In this document: positions 35,611-44,613 of the stretch, piece by piece
How the letters are laid out: each line of letters starts with the position of its first letter
How positions within the stretch are numbered: position 1 is the first letter of the stretch
Assembly (NCBI RefSeq): GCF_000466985.1
Contig: NZ_BATC01000010.1
Location: 1 to 64,000 of the forward strand
DNA from: Brevundimonas abyssalis TAR-001
GTDB taxonomy: Bacteria; Pseudomonadota; Alphaproteobacteria; Caulobacterales; Caulobacteraceae
Direction of reading: 5' to 3'
Length of the DNA: 64,000 nucleotides
Position numbers and translations under genes: made by a program
Notes under the pieces: model-generated
Told to the model about the DNA's origin: nothing
The model's database searches: none
The model's input: the letters and a program-made list of their open reading frames with translations, nothing else

Positions 35611-35835
35611 CGGACCAGACTAGCAGAAGCAATGCCGCCTTTGGCCCACGAAGGGCTCCGACGTTCTGGATTGCACGATGGGGGTTTCGGCCAGCTTTGC
35701 GCTAAGCCCCCCAGATCACGGCCCTCGACCAGAGGATTCAGGCCACGCAGCGCACCCCAAAGACTTATCACTGGACCAACGGCCACCCGCCGACACCCTA
35801 CGATGGTGGAGACTATCGAGCAGGAGAAGCGACCG

Positions 35836-36009
35836 TCATAAGCCGGTGATGAGAAGTCGCGCGACCTGCGAGGCTTCCGGGGCTCGCGCAAGGACCCGCC
35901 CGTCCCGCAGTCCGATGAAGCCCGTTTCGCCTTCGGTATAGGCCTTGGCGATGTGGAAGACATGCCCGCCACGGATGAACCGCAGTGGCTCCTTGCGACC
36001 CGCCCTCAT
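35836..36009 (-). CDS. 57-residue protein coupled to the right-end gene
   Basis: ATGA overlap: its ATG (36009) shares bases with the stop of the gene at 36006-36473, a clear sign of translational coupling. The protein starts MRAGRKEPLRFIRGGHVFHI and ends SQVARLLITGL. It is basic and soluble, of unknown family. The 226 bp between it and the MFS start hold nothing I can identify apart from the MFS promoter. Confidence 0.6.
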   Translation of the reverse strand: MRAGRKEPLRFIRGGHVFHIAKAYTEGETGFIGLRDGRVLARAPEASQVARLLITGL

Positions 36010-36473
36010 TCGGCGATCTCCCAGCCCTGGGTCCTGTCGGCGAAGGCGACCGGCTGGACCATTCCCCGCATCCGCTGGGCGCGCAGGCACGCACGGACCC
36101 GCTTCAGCATGACGTCGAACAGTTCGCGGTCGGCGCCGTTGAGGCATCGGACTTCCATCAGCCGTTCGGTGATCGCGCGGGGCGTCACCGGGTCGTCCGC
36201 CTCGCGAAGTGTGTCGATTACGATCCTGGCGATCTCCCCCTTGTGGGCCGGGTCGCGCAATGGAACGGTCTTGGCCCTGATCGCACCGATGTCGATGGCA
36301 GGATTAAAGATGCGGATCGTCGCGTCGATGTGCTCCAGTTCGACCGCCAATTGGCGAAGGACCAGTCGGGCGTGGCCGATCTTTCCGCTGATCTCGGCGT
36401 GCTTGCGGGTCAGAGCGTGAAGGACATTCGGTTGGTCCGCTCCAGTCGGGACAACACAGTTGGGCATTTCCAT
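36006..36473 (-). CDS. Transposon right-end protein, coiled coil plus winged-helix-like domain
   Basis: 155 residues from ATG 36473. A helical N-terminus (LTRKHAEISGKIGHARLVLR) precedes HIDATIRIFNPAID, the pattern TVPLRDP, then IVIDTLREADDPVTPRAITERL and a closing helix (LFDVMLKRVRACLRAQ). The layout parallels the protein at the left end (LNPDWD, PIRPREP, IKETTQPLTIAEIV). The frame is open back into the right terminal repeat, but no earlier start has a ribosome site. Reads inward from the transposon end. Confidence 0.7.
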   Translation of the reverse strand: MEMPNCVVPTGADQPNVLHALTRKHAEISGKIGHARLVLRQLAVELEHIDATIRIFNPAIDIGAIRAKTVPLRDPAHKGEIARIVIDTLREADDPVTPRAITERLMEVRCLNGADRELFDVMLKRVRACLRAQRMRGMVQPVAFADRTQGWEIAE

Positions 36474-36557
36474 TCTCGCAGCAGTGGGTCCGTGCGAGCC
36501 GATTTGGCAGCGCTTGGAAAAAGCTACGAAAATCAGAGGTGAAGCGGAACGATGTCT

Positions 36558-36581
36558 AGGTGTGATAACTACCCAATGCCG
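36558..36581 (-). repeat. Right terminal inverted repeat of the transposon
   Basis: Reverse complement starts CGGCATTGGGTAGTT and matches the left repeat at 23 of 24 positions. Immediately outside it is the second CCATGCGC copy. Confidence 0.87.
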
Positions 36582-36596
36582 CCATGCGCAGCATGG
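36582..36596. repeat. Target duplication (right copy) inside the palindrome CCATGC-GCA-GCATGG
   Basis: The right duplication is the first eight bases of a perfect 6-3-6 palindrome. Joining the flanks across one duplication restores ACCATGCGCAGCATGGT, a 7-3-7 palindrome. The element thus inserted into the stem of a hairpin within an intergenic repeat. Confidence 0.8.
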
Positions 36597-36800
36597 TGGA
36601 GGGGGTCTTTCCGCGCGCACCACGTCCCCTCTCCCGGTGGGAGAGGGCTGCGCGCAGCGGGACGCGGAGCGGCCCGCTTCTTCGCGCGCAGGGTGAGGGC
36701 CCGGTGGCAGCCTTGACTCACCCGCCCCTCAACCCCCGCGCCAGGACCGTCGCGCTATGCGCTCCGGTGCGCGGGTCCCCCTTCTCCCATCGGGAGAAGG
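36597..36800. repeat. Intergenic repeat block with CTCTCCC/GGGAGAG palindromes
   Basis: No gene. It contains CCCTCTCCC-GGT-GGGAGAGGG (36627-36647), a GC-rich unit with GCGCGCAG runs, then a CGCTCCGGTGCGCGGG segment and CCTTCTCCC-ATC-GGGAGAAGG (36780-36800). The last part is closely repeated at 47930-48005. These look like dispersed non-coding repeats of the host. Confidence 0.7.
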
Positions 36801-37049
36801 TCAGGAGCCCCCCAGCTTTCCCTGTTTGGCCTTGAGCTCATACTCCTCACCGCAGTCGCCACAGCGGAAGTCGGCGACGGGCGCGTTGTTCGGCAGCTGC
36901 GGCAGGCGGTCGGCGGCGCAGGCGGGACAGAAGCCGTGTAGCGCCATCCACGCCTCGGTGACGGATCGGGCGGTCTGGGTCGGCCCCTTGAAGGCGACGG
37001 CCGGTTCGGCGAAGCCCAGCTCACACCAGTGATTGTCGTCCTGCCCCAT
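36801..37049 (-). pseudogene. DpnI-like restriction nuclease, N-terminal fragment
   Basis: 82 residues that match the start of DpnI-type enzymes: ARSVTEAWMALHGFCPACAA, then NNAPVADFRCGDCGEEYELK and KQGKLGG. The Cys4 zinc site and the PD-(D/E)xK residues (Asp in VADF, then ELK) are there, but the protein stops where DpnI would continue for about 170 more residues. The stop lies at the edge of the intergenic repeat, and no continuation is found in any frame. DpnI cuts methylated GATC. The remnant is probably inactive. Confidence 0.7.
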
Positions 37050-37165
37050 CCTCCCACCGTAGCGGGCGGCAGGTCAGGGGTCAGCCCTTGCCGCAGCGGG
37101 TCTCTTCGATTTCGTCGCCGTTCCCTGCCTTGTGCAGGGGGCCCCGACGCGCGGAAACTTGATGG

Positions 37166-38707
37166 TCAAAGTCTTTCTAGGACACCTCGAAGGTCCGCAA
37201 CTGGCGCTTCGACATCCCCAAGAATTATATATTGCCGAGCGTATATATTAAATATCTCGGCTGTTTCTCTATCAATGCGTTTCGATTCTAAGAAGTATTT
37301 ACTGACACGCTCAATGTCGCTCTTGCTTAAATAGCGACCATTTCTCCCTTCTTCATAAATCCAATGAATAATTCCTCTTTGGGCCAAGGCGGTGTATTTT
37401 CCGTCAAAGGCCATTTCAACAGCCCGCTGGTAGTGCGCCGCTCCGGCAGAAGCATCTCCGCTCCGGTATGAGATGCATCCTTTTGTTGCGATAATGCAAA
37501 TCGCGTCTGTATCATCTAGGGAACGGACGGCAGACGCGGAATTTATGTCTTCTACCGCACCGATCAGATCACCTAAGCATGCTCGAGCGTAGGCTCTATT
37601 ATTAAGAAGGACGGGGTCGTGAGCGTTTGCCACAAGACCAGATGTCGCGACACGCTCGGAGACTGTGAAATCCTGCAATATTTCTGCGGCGACAAAAGCG
37701 CCAGTAGCAGCAGCACGCGTGGAAAACGGCTCATCACCTAGCCAAGTCGATGCGTTATCGACAGCATCAACCCACTTTCCTTCCTCCACAGCTTGCCCAG
37801 TACGGGCTTCGAACGTAAGCGCGTTTTCAAGAAGGTTTTTGTTGAAGGGAACGCCACAGGTTTCGTGGGCCCAGCGAACTTGAGCGATAGTATTATCGGT
37901 TGGACTTTCGCACCCTATCTTGAAGAGTTTCTTTGCAAGTTTATCTGACCCGTTCTCCATCTCAAGTGTGGCTAAAGCAGCGGCTAGTTCCGTAACCTGG
38001 GCCGGCCTCCCTCTATCGATAATTTCTCTGAGCTTACGGCTGCTCTCTATAGGCTTCGCAGTCAAATCAGCGATTGCGACTCGTGAGGCAAGGAGCCAAG
38101 TATCCTCTGAAGGCGCATTTTTCAAAATTGACCAAGCTCGATCAACATCTTGATCCAGGACATAAAATCTCACCGCGGATCGAAGTACGTATCGATTGGA
38201 AGGAGCGATCGCTAAGGCAATGCGAAACGAATGCCGTGCTTTATCTATTTGCCCTAAAGATACGTAAGCTCTTGCGAGCTCGACATGTAAAACCGCATTG
38301 CGGGGATATAGCGAAAGCTCCCCCTTCATCTCGGCAATCTGTCTGTATTTTATCTCTCGCGTAATCAAAACTCCATGAGGAGCCGCAGGAGTAAATCCGT
38401 CGTCAAAATATGAGAGAATTAGTTGCTTCGTGCCAGGAGATAAATCGGCAATATGTGCCTTTAGAAATTCAGCGGCCGCATCAGTTTCGGAAGATCTACC
38501 GTCTACGATGGCCATCGATATCATATCAGATGCCGACCATATTGTCGGATCAGTCGCCCACTCTTCAGAAGTTATTATATTGGAACCATGAGGCGACCGC
38601 TTTAATGATCTCCCCTTAGAGCTCACAAGTTCTTGTTTGGGCGTCAGACGAAGAGATCTCCAACGTGGGATCATCTTCCTGCCTATTTTGTTAGATGGAA
38701 GCTGCAT
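37166..38707 (-). CDS. TPR-repeat protein paired with a kinase (low GC)
   Basis: 513 residues rich in helices with TPR-like units, clearest at LYPRNAVLHVELARAYVSLG (about 135-155), DKARHSFRIALAIAPSN and YQRAVEMAFDGKY (about 435). No membrane segment. GC content is far lower than in the surroundings and codons such as ATA and AGA are common, a sign of transfer. The ATG at 38707 overlaps the end of the upstream kinase by 17 bases; an ATG at 38674 is an alternative. Likely a scaffold or substrate of the kinase. Function unknown. Confidence 0.8.
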   Translation of the reverse strand: MQLPSNKIGRKMIPRWRSLRLTPKQELVSSKGRSLKRSPHGSNIITSEEWATDPTIWSASDMISMAIVDGRSSETDAAAEFLKAHIADLSPGTKQLILSYFDDGFTPAAPHGVLITREIKYRQIAEMKGELSLYPRNAVLHVELARAYVSLGQIDKARHSFRIALAIAPSNRYVLRSAVRFYVLDQDVDRAWSILKNAPSEDTWLLASRVAIADLTAKPIESSRKLREIIDRGRPAQVTELAAALATLEMENGSDKLAKKLFKIGCESPTDNTIAQVRWAHETCGVPFNKNLLENALTFEARTGQAVEEGKWVDAVDNASTWLGDEPFSTRAAATGAFVAAEILQDFTVSERVATSGLVANAHDPVLLNNRAYARACLGDLIGAVEDINSASAVRSLDDTDAICIIATKGCISYRSGDASAGAAHYQRAVEMAFDGKYTALAQRGIIHWIYEEGRNGRYLSKSDIERVSKYFLESKRIDRETAEIFNIYARQYIILGDVEAPVADLRGVLERL

Positions 38708-39806
38708 CTATTTTCATTCGGATTTCCGAAACCTTTACAAATCTATCAAATGCAGAGATAAATCTCGTCATCTCGTAGGGGTTCCCATGCTTCCGCCGGC
38801 GACTTGCGGGGTGACCCCTGAGCTGCGGATCGGGTTCCGAAAGATACGTCGCCAACTCAAAAATCTCTGCGGCCAGTTTGGGGTCATGGTTGGTCAGTGA
38901 CGCTTCGATACTGTCTTTCAACTGGCCTAGTGCATCAGCAAGTGCAGCGCGGAAATAGGGCAGGACGTCCTCATATGTTCCTTCCCAACCGCCCCCATTC
39001 TCCGAAAGCGACTGAGGTTTATGTTCTGGCCGCATGAACGAAATGACGGTGGGTGTCAGCATCGCGCCCGTGAAGAAATAATATAGCATGCTGCCAAAAA
39101 GATATAATTCTGACGCGGCCCTGCATCGTGCCTGATCTGGCATTAGAAAGTGATACAAAAACTCCGGGGAAGCATAGTAAGGTTGTCCGGCCAAAGCCAT
39201 CATTTCATGAGGAGATGCGATTGTTCGACAATGAGATCTTCCGAGATCGGCAAGTTTTGAAGTTGCTCCCCCAGAAAACGTTAAGACATTGGACGGCTTC
39301 AGGTCTTGATGAAATATACCTTGGGCGTGAAGCTGATTTAATCCCGTAGCGATTTGATGCAATGCGTTTAAAGACCAGTACGCATCGATTTCATTTTTGA
39401 GGACGGCGTGCTTTCTTACGTCGCCATCCGCAAGCTCAAATATGAGATAGCTCACTGTGCCAAATGGAGCGTCTGGAACCGCAATGGAACCATCAGCAAT
39501 TGCTACAACAACGCGGTCTAGATTTGCGCCCCGGCAAAGTGCAAGGACGTCTCTTTCAAAGTTATATGTGCGTGTCATATCTTCCAGCGCACGCACTTGA
39601 TCTTCAGCTTCTTGGGCTCTGCTGAAATCAAGTGCTTTTAGGAAGCCCACGCGAGAGGGGTTTTCTTCATGCTGAACCAAGTAGCCAACCGAGAAGCAGC
39701 CCCCTGTCTGGTATGCCTGCTTCTTAACTAGTTCTCCGATCACCCAGCCATCACTGGTGCGGAGCCCTGACAACTGTTCTATGGGCTTGGCCAAAGTGAA
39801 CCTCAT
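38691..39806 (-). CDS. Serine/threonine protein kinase (low GC)
   Basis: 371 residues with a eukaryotic-type kinase fold. Features are the Gly-rich loop GGCFSVGYLV, the Lys in VGFLKALD, the catalytic loop HQDLKPSNVL (Asp, Lys and Asn present), DLG in place of DFG (KLADLGRS), and the APE-like YYASPEF. The C-terminal about 90 residues are helical, with no membrane helix or PASTA repeats, unlike housekeeping kinases. It overlaps the TPR gene and shares its low GC. Cytosolic kinase plus TPR pairs are a known style of phage-defence module, but nothing here proves that role. Confidence 0.85.
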   Translation of the reverse strand: MRFTLAKPIEQLSGLRTSDGWVIGELVKKQAYQTGGCFSVGYLVQHEENPSRVGFLKALDFSRAQEAEDQVRALEDMTRTYNFERDVLALCRGANLDRVVVAIADGSIAVPDAPFGTVSYLIFELADGDVRKHAVLKNEIDAYWSLNALHQIATGLNQLHAQGIFHQDLKPSNVLTFSGGATSKLADLGRSHCRTIASPHEMMALAGQPYYASPEFLYHFLMPDQARCRAASELYLFGSMLYYFFTGAMLTPTVISFMRPEHKPQSLSENGGGWEGTYEDVLPYFRAALADALGQLKDSIEASLTNHDPKLAAEIFELATYLSEPDPQLRGHPASRRRKHGNPYEMTRFISAFDRFVKVSEIRMKIDAASI

Positions 39807-39904
39807 TTAGCTTAGCCTTACACCTTACACCTGTTTGTGGACCCGTCTACGAGATGAGGCCTTAGTGGCACGGTGGTCTCCGTCCACCGCCGCCATTGAA
39901 CCCC

Positions 39905-42244
39905 CTACAACCGCCCTTTCCTGAACGCCTCCGCCGACGCCGCTCTCGCCGCCGCGCGGTCCCGCTTCGGCGCCTCCTTGTCCACGGCCTCGCCCGCCCC
40001 CGTCAGGGCCTCGTTGGCGAATTCCAGGTCCATGAGCTTCATGTGCTTGATCTCGTCGCGCAGCCTGGCGGCCTGTTCGAACTCCAGGTTGGCGGCGGCC
40101 TCGCGCATGCGGGATTCCAGGTCCTTGAGGGCGGCCTGGAAATTGGTGCCGACGAAGGGTTTTGAGTCCTCCTTGACGCCGGGGGCGGTGAGCCGGTCCA
40201 GGGCGCGGGACTCATAGGGGCTCTCGATGATGTCCTTAATGTTGGACTTGACGCTTTCGGGCGTGATGCCGTGTTCGGCGTTCCAGGCCTGCTGCTTCTC
40301 GCGGCGGCGGTCGGTCTCGGCCATGGCCCGCTCCATGGAGCCGGTGATGCGGTCGGCGTAGAGGATGACGCGGCCGTCCACGTTGCGGGCGGCGCGGCCG
40401 ATGGTCTGGATCAGGGAGGTTTCCGAGCGCAGGAAGCCTTCCTTGTCGGCGTCGAGGATGGCGACCAGGCCGCACTCCGGAATGTCGAGGCCCTCGCGCA
40501 GCAGGTTGATGCCCACCAGCACGTCGAACGAGCCAAGCCGCAGGTCGCGCAGGATCTCGATGCGCTCGATGGTGTCCACGTCGCTGTGCATGTAGCGCAC
40601 GCGCACGCCCTGTTCGTGCATGTATTCGGTCAGGTCCTCGGCCATCTTCTTGGTCAGGACGGTGACGAGGGAGCGGTAGCCGGCGCGGGCCACGTCCTTC
40701 ACCTCGGCGATGACGTCGTCCACCTGGGAGAAGCCGTCCTTGGACACCGGGCGCACGTCCACCGGCGGGTCGATCAGGCCGGTGGGGCGGATGACCTGTT
40801 CGGTGAAGACGCCGCCGGTGCGGTCCAGCTCCCACGGGCCGGGGGTGGCGGAGACGTGGACGGTCTGGGGCCGCATGGCGTCCCATTCCTCGAACTTGAG
40901 CGGGCGGTTGTCGATGCAGGAGGGCAGGCGGAAACCGTATTCGGCCAGGGTCGCCTTGCGCCGGTAGTCGCCCCGGAACATGGCGTTGATCTGGCCGATG
41001 GTGACGTGGCTCTCGTCCACGAACAGCAGGGCGTTGTCGGGGATGTATTCGAAGAAGGTGGGCGGGGGCTCGCCGGGACTGCGGCCGGTCAGCCAGCGGG
41101 AGTAGTTCTCGATGCCGGCGCAGGAGCCGGTGGCCTCCATCATCTCCAGGTCGAAGCGGGTGCGCTGTTCGAGGCGCTGGGCCTCGAGCAGCTTGCCGTT
41201 CTCGACCATCCAGTCGAGGGTCTCCTTCAGCTCGGCCTTGATGCCGGTGATAGCCTGGTTGAGCGTGGGGCGCGGGGTCACATAGTGGCTGGCCGCATAG
41301 ACGGTGACCTCCTCGAGGTCGGCGGTCTTCTTGCCGGTGAGGGGGTCGAACTCGGCGATGGACTCGATCTCGTCGCCGAACAGGCTGACGCGCCAGGCGC
41401 GGTCCTCCTGGTGGACCGGGAAGATCTCGATGGTGTCGCCGCGCTTGCGGAACATGCCCCGGTCGAAGGCGGCGTCGTTGCGCTTGTACTGCAGCGCGAT
41501 CAGGTCGGCCCGCAGCTTGGACTCGTCGATGGTCTGGCCCACCTTCAGGTCGAAGGTCATGGCCGTATAGGTCTCCACCGACCCGATGCCGTAGATGCAG
41601 CTCACCGACGCCACCACGATCACATCGTCCCGCTCCAGAATCGACCGCGTCGCCGAGTGCCGCATCCTGTCGATCTGCTCGTTTATACTTGAGTCCTTCT
41701 CAATATAGGTGTCTGTTCTCGGAACATATGCTTCTGGTTGATAATAATCATAATACGATACAAAGTATTCGACGGCATTATCAGGAAAGAAGCTTCTGAA
41801 CTCTGAGTATAGCTGGGCGGCGAGGGTCTTGTTGGGGGCGAGGATCAGGGCGGGGCGCTGGGTCGCCTCGATGACCTTGGCCATGGTGAAGGTCTTGCCC
41901 GAGCCGGTGACGCCCAGCAGCACCTGATCGCGCTCGCCGGATTCGGCGGTGGCCACCAATTCGGCGATGGCGGCGGGCTGGTCGCCCGCGGGCTCGAACT
42001 GCGAGGCCAGACGAAACGGGGTCTTCAGGCGCGCGGCGGGGCGGGAGGGGCGGTGCGGGGTCCAGTCGGCGTCGACGCTCGGGGCCTCCTCGGGCGTCAG
42101 GCGCGGGCCGGTGATCGGCGCAAACATGGGGTCCTTGCCCCGCGTCCTCGGCGCGTCGTGCACGAAGGTCCCCGACATGTCGGACACGCCCGGGGTGTGG
42201 ACGGGCTTTGCGGATTTCGAAGGGGAACGGGCCATGAACGCCAA
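39905..42244 (-). CDS. uvrB: Excinuclease ABC subunit B
   Basis: The damage-verifying helicase of nucleotide excision repair. Of 779 residues, the first about 85 are an unconserved extension. Then come Walker [13 protein letters not shown], the beta-hairpin [12 protein letters not shown], the Walker B-like DESHVT, helicase motifs ([18 protein letters not shown]) and a C-terminal UVR motif ([24 protein letters not shown]). A shorter start at MSGTF or MFAPI is possible. The 130 bp over the beta-hairpin have alien codon use (see findings). It is flanked by the kinase-TPR pair and an extensin gene. Confidence 0.97.
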   Translation of the reverse strand: MAFMARSPSKSAKPVHTPGVSDMSGTFVHDAPRTRGKDPMFAPITGPRLTPEEAPSVDADWTPHRPSRPAARLKTPFRLASQFEPAGDQPAAIAELVATAESGERDQVLLGVTGSGKTFTMAKVIEATQRPALILAPNKTLAAQLYSEFRSFFPDNAVEYFVSYYDYYQPEAYVPRTDTYIEKDSSINEQIDRMRHSATRSILERDDVIVVASVSCIYGIGSVETYTAMTFDLKVGQTIDESKLRADLIALQYKRNDAAFDRGMFRKRGDTIEIFPVHQEDRAWRVSLFGDEIESIAEFDPLTGKKTADLEEVTVYAASHYVTPRPTLNQAITGIKAELKETLDWMVENGKLLEAQRLEQRTRFDLEMMEATGSCAGIENYSRWLTGRSPGEPPPTFFEYIPDNALLFVDESHVTIGQINAMFRGDYRRKATLAEYGFRLPSCIDNRPLKFEEWDAMRPQTVHVSATPGPWELDRTGGVFTEQVIRPTGLIDPPVDVRPVSKDGFSQVDDVIAEVKDVARAGYRSLVTVLTKKMAEDLTEYMHEQGVRVRYMHSDVDTIERIEILRDLRLGSFDVLVGINLLREGLDIPECGLVAILDADKEGFLRSETSLIQTIGRAARNVDGRVILYADRITGSMERAMAETDRRREKQQAWNAEHGITPESVKSNIKDIIESPYESRALDRLTAPGVKEDSKPFVGTNFQAALKDLESRMREAAANLEFEQAARLRDEIKHMKLMDLEFANEALTGAGEAVDKEAPKRDRAAARAASAEAFRKGRL
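41681..41812 (-). other. AT-rich recoded patch within uvrB
   Basis: Over about 132 bp the codon choice switches to CTA, TCA, AGA, GTA, CCA, GCA, ATA and TAT, codons nearly absent from the rest of the gene, while the encoded protein remains perfect UvrB consensus (beta-hairpin region). Both edges are sharp. Confidence 0.75.
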
Positions 42245-42311
42245 GGTAGTGACGCGGGAGGCGGACGGCTAGGGGGATGGTAAGCTGGGGGCCGACTCAC
42301 CCGGAGGCCCC

Positions 42312-43046
42312 ATGCGCGTCTGTGCCCCCCTGTTGCTGATCCTGCTGCTGGCCGGGTGCGGGCGGATGCTGCCCGACCCGCAGCCGGGGCCCTACCAGCC
42401 CGGGCCGACCCCGTCGGGGGCGCCGCCGGCGTCCATCGGCGAGGTGCTGATCGACCGGCCGCTGGACGGGGGCACGCAGGGGGCGGTGCTGGCCGAGGGC
42501 GGCCATCTGGGCCGCTGCCTGGCCCAGCTGTCGGCGGCCAATGTGCGCTTCAGCCCCCGGCCGGACGAGGCGCGGGGCGGCGCCTGCGGCCTCTATGACG
42601 CCGGGACCCTGGGGCCCGACATGGGCACGGTGGCGCGCATGACGCCGGGCGACCCGACCGTGACCTGCCAGACGGCCCTGGCCATCAGCATCTGGCGGCG
42701 CCAGTCCGTGGAGCCCGCCGCCCGCGAGATATTCGGACAAGACGTTGTTTCCGTTGACCATTTCGGCACATACGCCTGCCGCCCGGTCAACAATATGGCC
42801 GGCAACCGCCCCAGCGCCCACGGCCTGGCCGCCGCCCTGGACTTCTCGGGCGTGCGCCTGAGGGACGGCCGCCGCATCACCGTGGCCGGCGACTGGAGCG
42901 GGAACGGCCCGGAAGCCCGCTTCCTGCGCCGCATCCGCGACGACGCCTGCCGCATCTTCGGCACCGTCCTGAGCCCCGATTACAACGCCTTCCACGACGA
43001 CCACCTGCACCTGGAGGCCACGGGTGGGCGGGCGTTCTGCCGGTAG
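42312..43046 (+). CDS. Extensin-family lipoprotein (D,D-peptidase-like)
   Basis: 244 residues. The signal LLLILLLAGC gives a lipobox with Cys. A Pro-rich linker precedes an extensin-like C-terminal domain with the zinc-peptidase pattern SAHGLAAALDFSG (His and Asp) and FHDDHLHLEA (His). Conserved Cys pairs (GRCL, GACGL, TYACRP, DDACR) are present. The fold is shared with D,D-/L,D-carboxypeptidases acting on peptidoglycan, so the product is probably an outer-membrane wall enzyme. It is divergent from uvrB. A short AT-rich patch lies at 42728-42775. Confidence 0.87.
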   Translation: MRVCAPLLLILLLAGCGRMLPDPQPGPYQPGPTPSGAPPASIGEVLIDRPLDGGTQGAVLAEGGHLGRCLAQLSAANVRFSPRPDEARGGACGLYDAGTLGPDMGTVARMTPGDPTVTCQTALAISIWRRQSVEPAAREIFGQDVVSVDHFGTYACRPVNNMAGNRPSAHGLAAALDFSGVRLRDGRRITVAGDWSGNGPEARFLRRIRDDACRIFGTVLSPDYNAFHDDHLHLEATGGRAFCR

Positions 43047-43743
43047 TCCGCCCCGAAGCGGAGCGCCCGGGGGCGGGGGCAGGTCTCAAGCGTCGGCGGA
43101 TGGGGTTGGCCCCCTCCACCACTTCGTGGTCCCCCTCCCCCGACGGGGGAGGAAAAACAGGGTCCGAATAGTGCGAATTGTCCGAAACCGGTGAGACTCC
43201 CGGCGCGAAAAACAGTGCAACGGGAGTCTCATGTTTCGGCTCAAGGGACTGATTTCGCGGGGCGTCCGATGCGAGCGTGAGACTCCGGATGCGAAAAACA
43301 GTGCAACGGCGTGCAACGACGCCTTGTCATCCCGGAAGCGCCGCAGGCGCTGTCCGGGACGGAGCGCCGCCCTCTTGCCCGGGCCCGGACGGGATCCGGG
43401 CCGAGGGTCGCCGGCGCCGGTCGCCCGGCCCAGCCTCGCGGCTGTCAGGGCGGAGCGTCGAGACGGTCGCCGGTCCCGGCGCTCCGCTGCGCGTCGGTCG
43501 GGATGACAAGGGCCGTGAGACTCCGACCGCGAAAAACAGTGCAATGGGCGTGCAACGGCCCCTCTCCCACCGGGAGAAGGAAATCAGTCCGATGAAGTCT
43601 CGTCTCATGCGCCTCCTGTGCGGCCGGGGATGACCGGACAGGATAAGGGCGCGCCGGAGGGGTGGGTGGAAAAAGCCGGGAGAAATCGGCGGGGCCTTGC
43701 GGGGCAAGGGATTTGGCGTGGGAGATGGGGGGATTGGGGGAGT
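43047..43743. repeat. Gene-free 700 bp with three copies of a GTGAGACTCC/GCGAAAAACAGTGCAA unit
   Basis: No credible gene. The unit GTGAGACTCC-N4-GCGAAAAACAGTGCAA occurs at 43191-43220, 43277-43306 and about 43515-43544. In the first copy GAGACTCCCG (43193-43202) pairs with CGGGAGTCTC (43221-43230), putting the A-rich core in an 18-base loop. Between copies 2 and 3 lies a GC-rich repeat. A C/G palindrome is at 43115-43155 and a CTCTCCC/GGGAGAAG one at 43560-43580. Confidence 0.75.
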
Positions 43744-44613
43744 CTAGAACTCGGCGAAGGCGGCCTCGTTCACGGTGACTTCCTCGACCATGCGGACGGT
43801 CACGCCCAGGCCCCGGTCCTTGAGCAGGTCGCACAGGGCGTCCCCGTCCACCAGATCGATGGCGGGGGCGCCGTCGCGGGTGGCCTCGCGCCGGGCGTCG
43901 GCGGTGAAGGTGCCGGTGGTGATGATGAGGCCCTTGTCGGTGCGGCCGACCATGGCGCCCCGGAAGTCGCGCACTGCGCCCGCGCCCACCGAGCCGGAGT
44001 AGCGCTTGCACTGGAACAGGACATGGAAGGACAGCAGGTTCACCCGCAGCACCCCGGTGCCGTCGATGCCGCCGTCGCCCGACTTGCCGGTCACCTCGAC
44101 CTTGATGAAGCCGTACTCGCGCAGAAGGCGCTGGCTGAGCCGTTCGAAGGCGGAGGGGTCCAGCTTGAGCAGGACCGCCATCAACTGGTCCTTCCAGTCG
44201 CCTTCGGTGTCGGCGTCATCCTCGAGAACAGCGACGTCAGGCGTTGAGCCGACTTCGCGGGCCTTGGCGCGAACCCGCGCCATGTACTCCTGCTGGTAGG
44301 CCTTCGGGATCCCGGCCACATCTTCGGGCGTCATGGCAGCCCCGGCGGGGGTGAGCGTCCACACGCCCCGCGCGCTGTTTTCGACCGCGCCGCCGTTCTT
44401 CAGATAGCTGCGGGCGAAGCCCAGCCGCTGTTCCACCGCCAGTTCGTTCCACTTCCCATGACGCACCGCGCGGACGTCTTCCGGCAGACCCATGTAGGTC
44501 GAGATATCGTCCGCCATTTCCTGATTGGTCATCGACCGACCGTGCGCCTTCAGGCGTTCAATGATCGGCCACATGAAGGCTTCGAAGCTGGGAACGTCGT
44601 TGATCGTGGCCAT
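43744..44613 (-). CDS. Mrr-type restriction endonuclease
   Basis: 289 residues. The N-terminal Mrr_N winged helix is at about 8-110 (FMWPIIERLKAHG; GVWTLTPAGAAM), and the C-terminal Mrr catalytic domain has RLLREYGFIKVEVTGKSGDG followed by GIDG and FQCKRYSG. This is the PD-(D/E/Q)xK variant (Asp then Gln-Cys-Lys) used by Mrr, which cuts DNA carrying foreign methylation. It starts directly at the stop of the gene before (TAG|ATG), third in an operon with a restriction-modification enzyme. Confidence 0.9.
   Translation of the reverse strand: MATINDVPSFEAFMWPIIERLKAHGRSMTNQEMADDISTYMGLPEDVRAVRHGKWNELAVEQRLGFARSYLKNGGAVENSARGVWTLTPAGAAMTPEDVAGIPKAYQQEYMARVRAKAREVGSTPDVAVLEDDADTEGDWKDQLMAVLLKLDPSAFERLSQRLLREYGFIKVEVTGKSGDGGIDGTGVLRVNLLSFHVLFQCKRYSGSVGAGAVRDFRGAMVGRTDKGLIITTGTFTADARREATRDGAPAIDLVDGDALCDLLKDRGLGVTVRMVEEVTVNEAAFAEF

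Noticed and set aside
36801-37049. DpnI fragment as another single-base frameshift
   Set aside because: No DpnI-like continuation exists in any frame beyond the stop; the sequence turns into intergenic repeat.
41681-41812. Intein or intron within uvrB
   Set aside because: The reading frame and protein are continuous and consensus-like with no extra sequence, so at most a scar could remain.
43191-43550. Possible CRISPR array
   Set aside because: Only three copies with very unequal spacing (about 86 and 238 bp) and no cas genes; better seen as a dispersed repeat.
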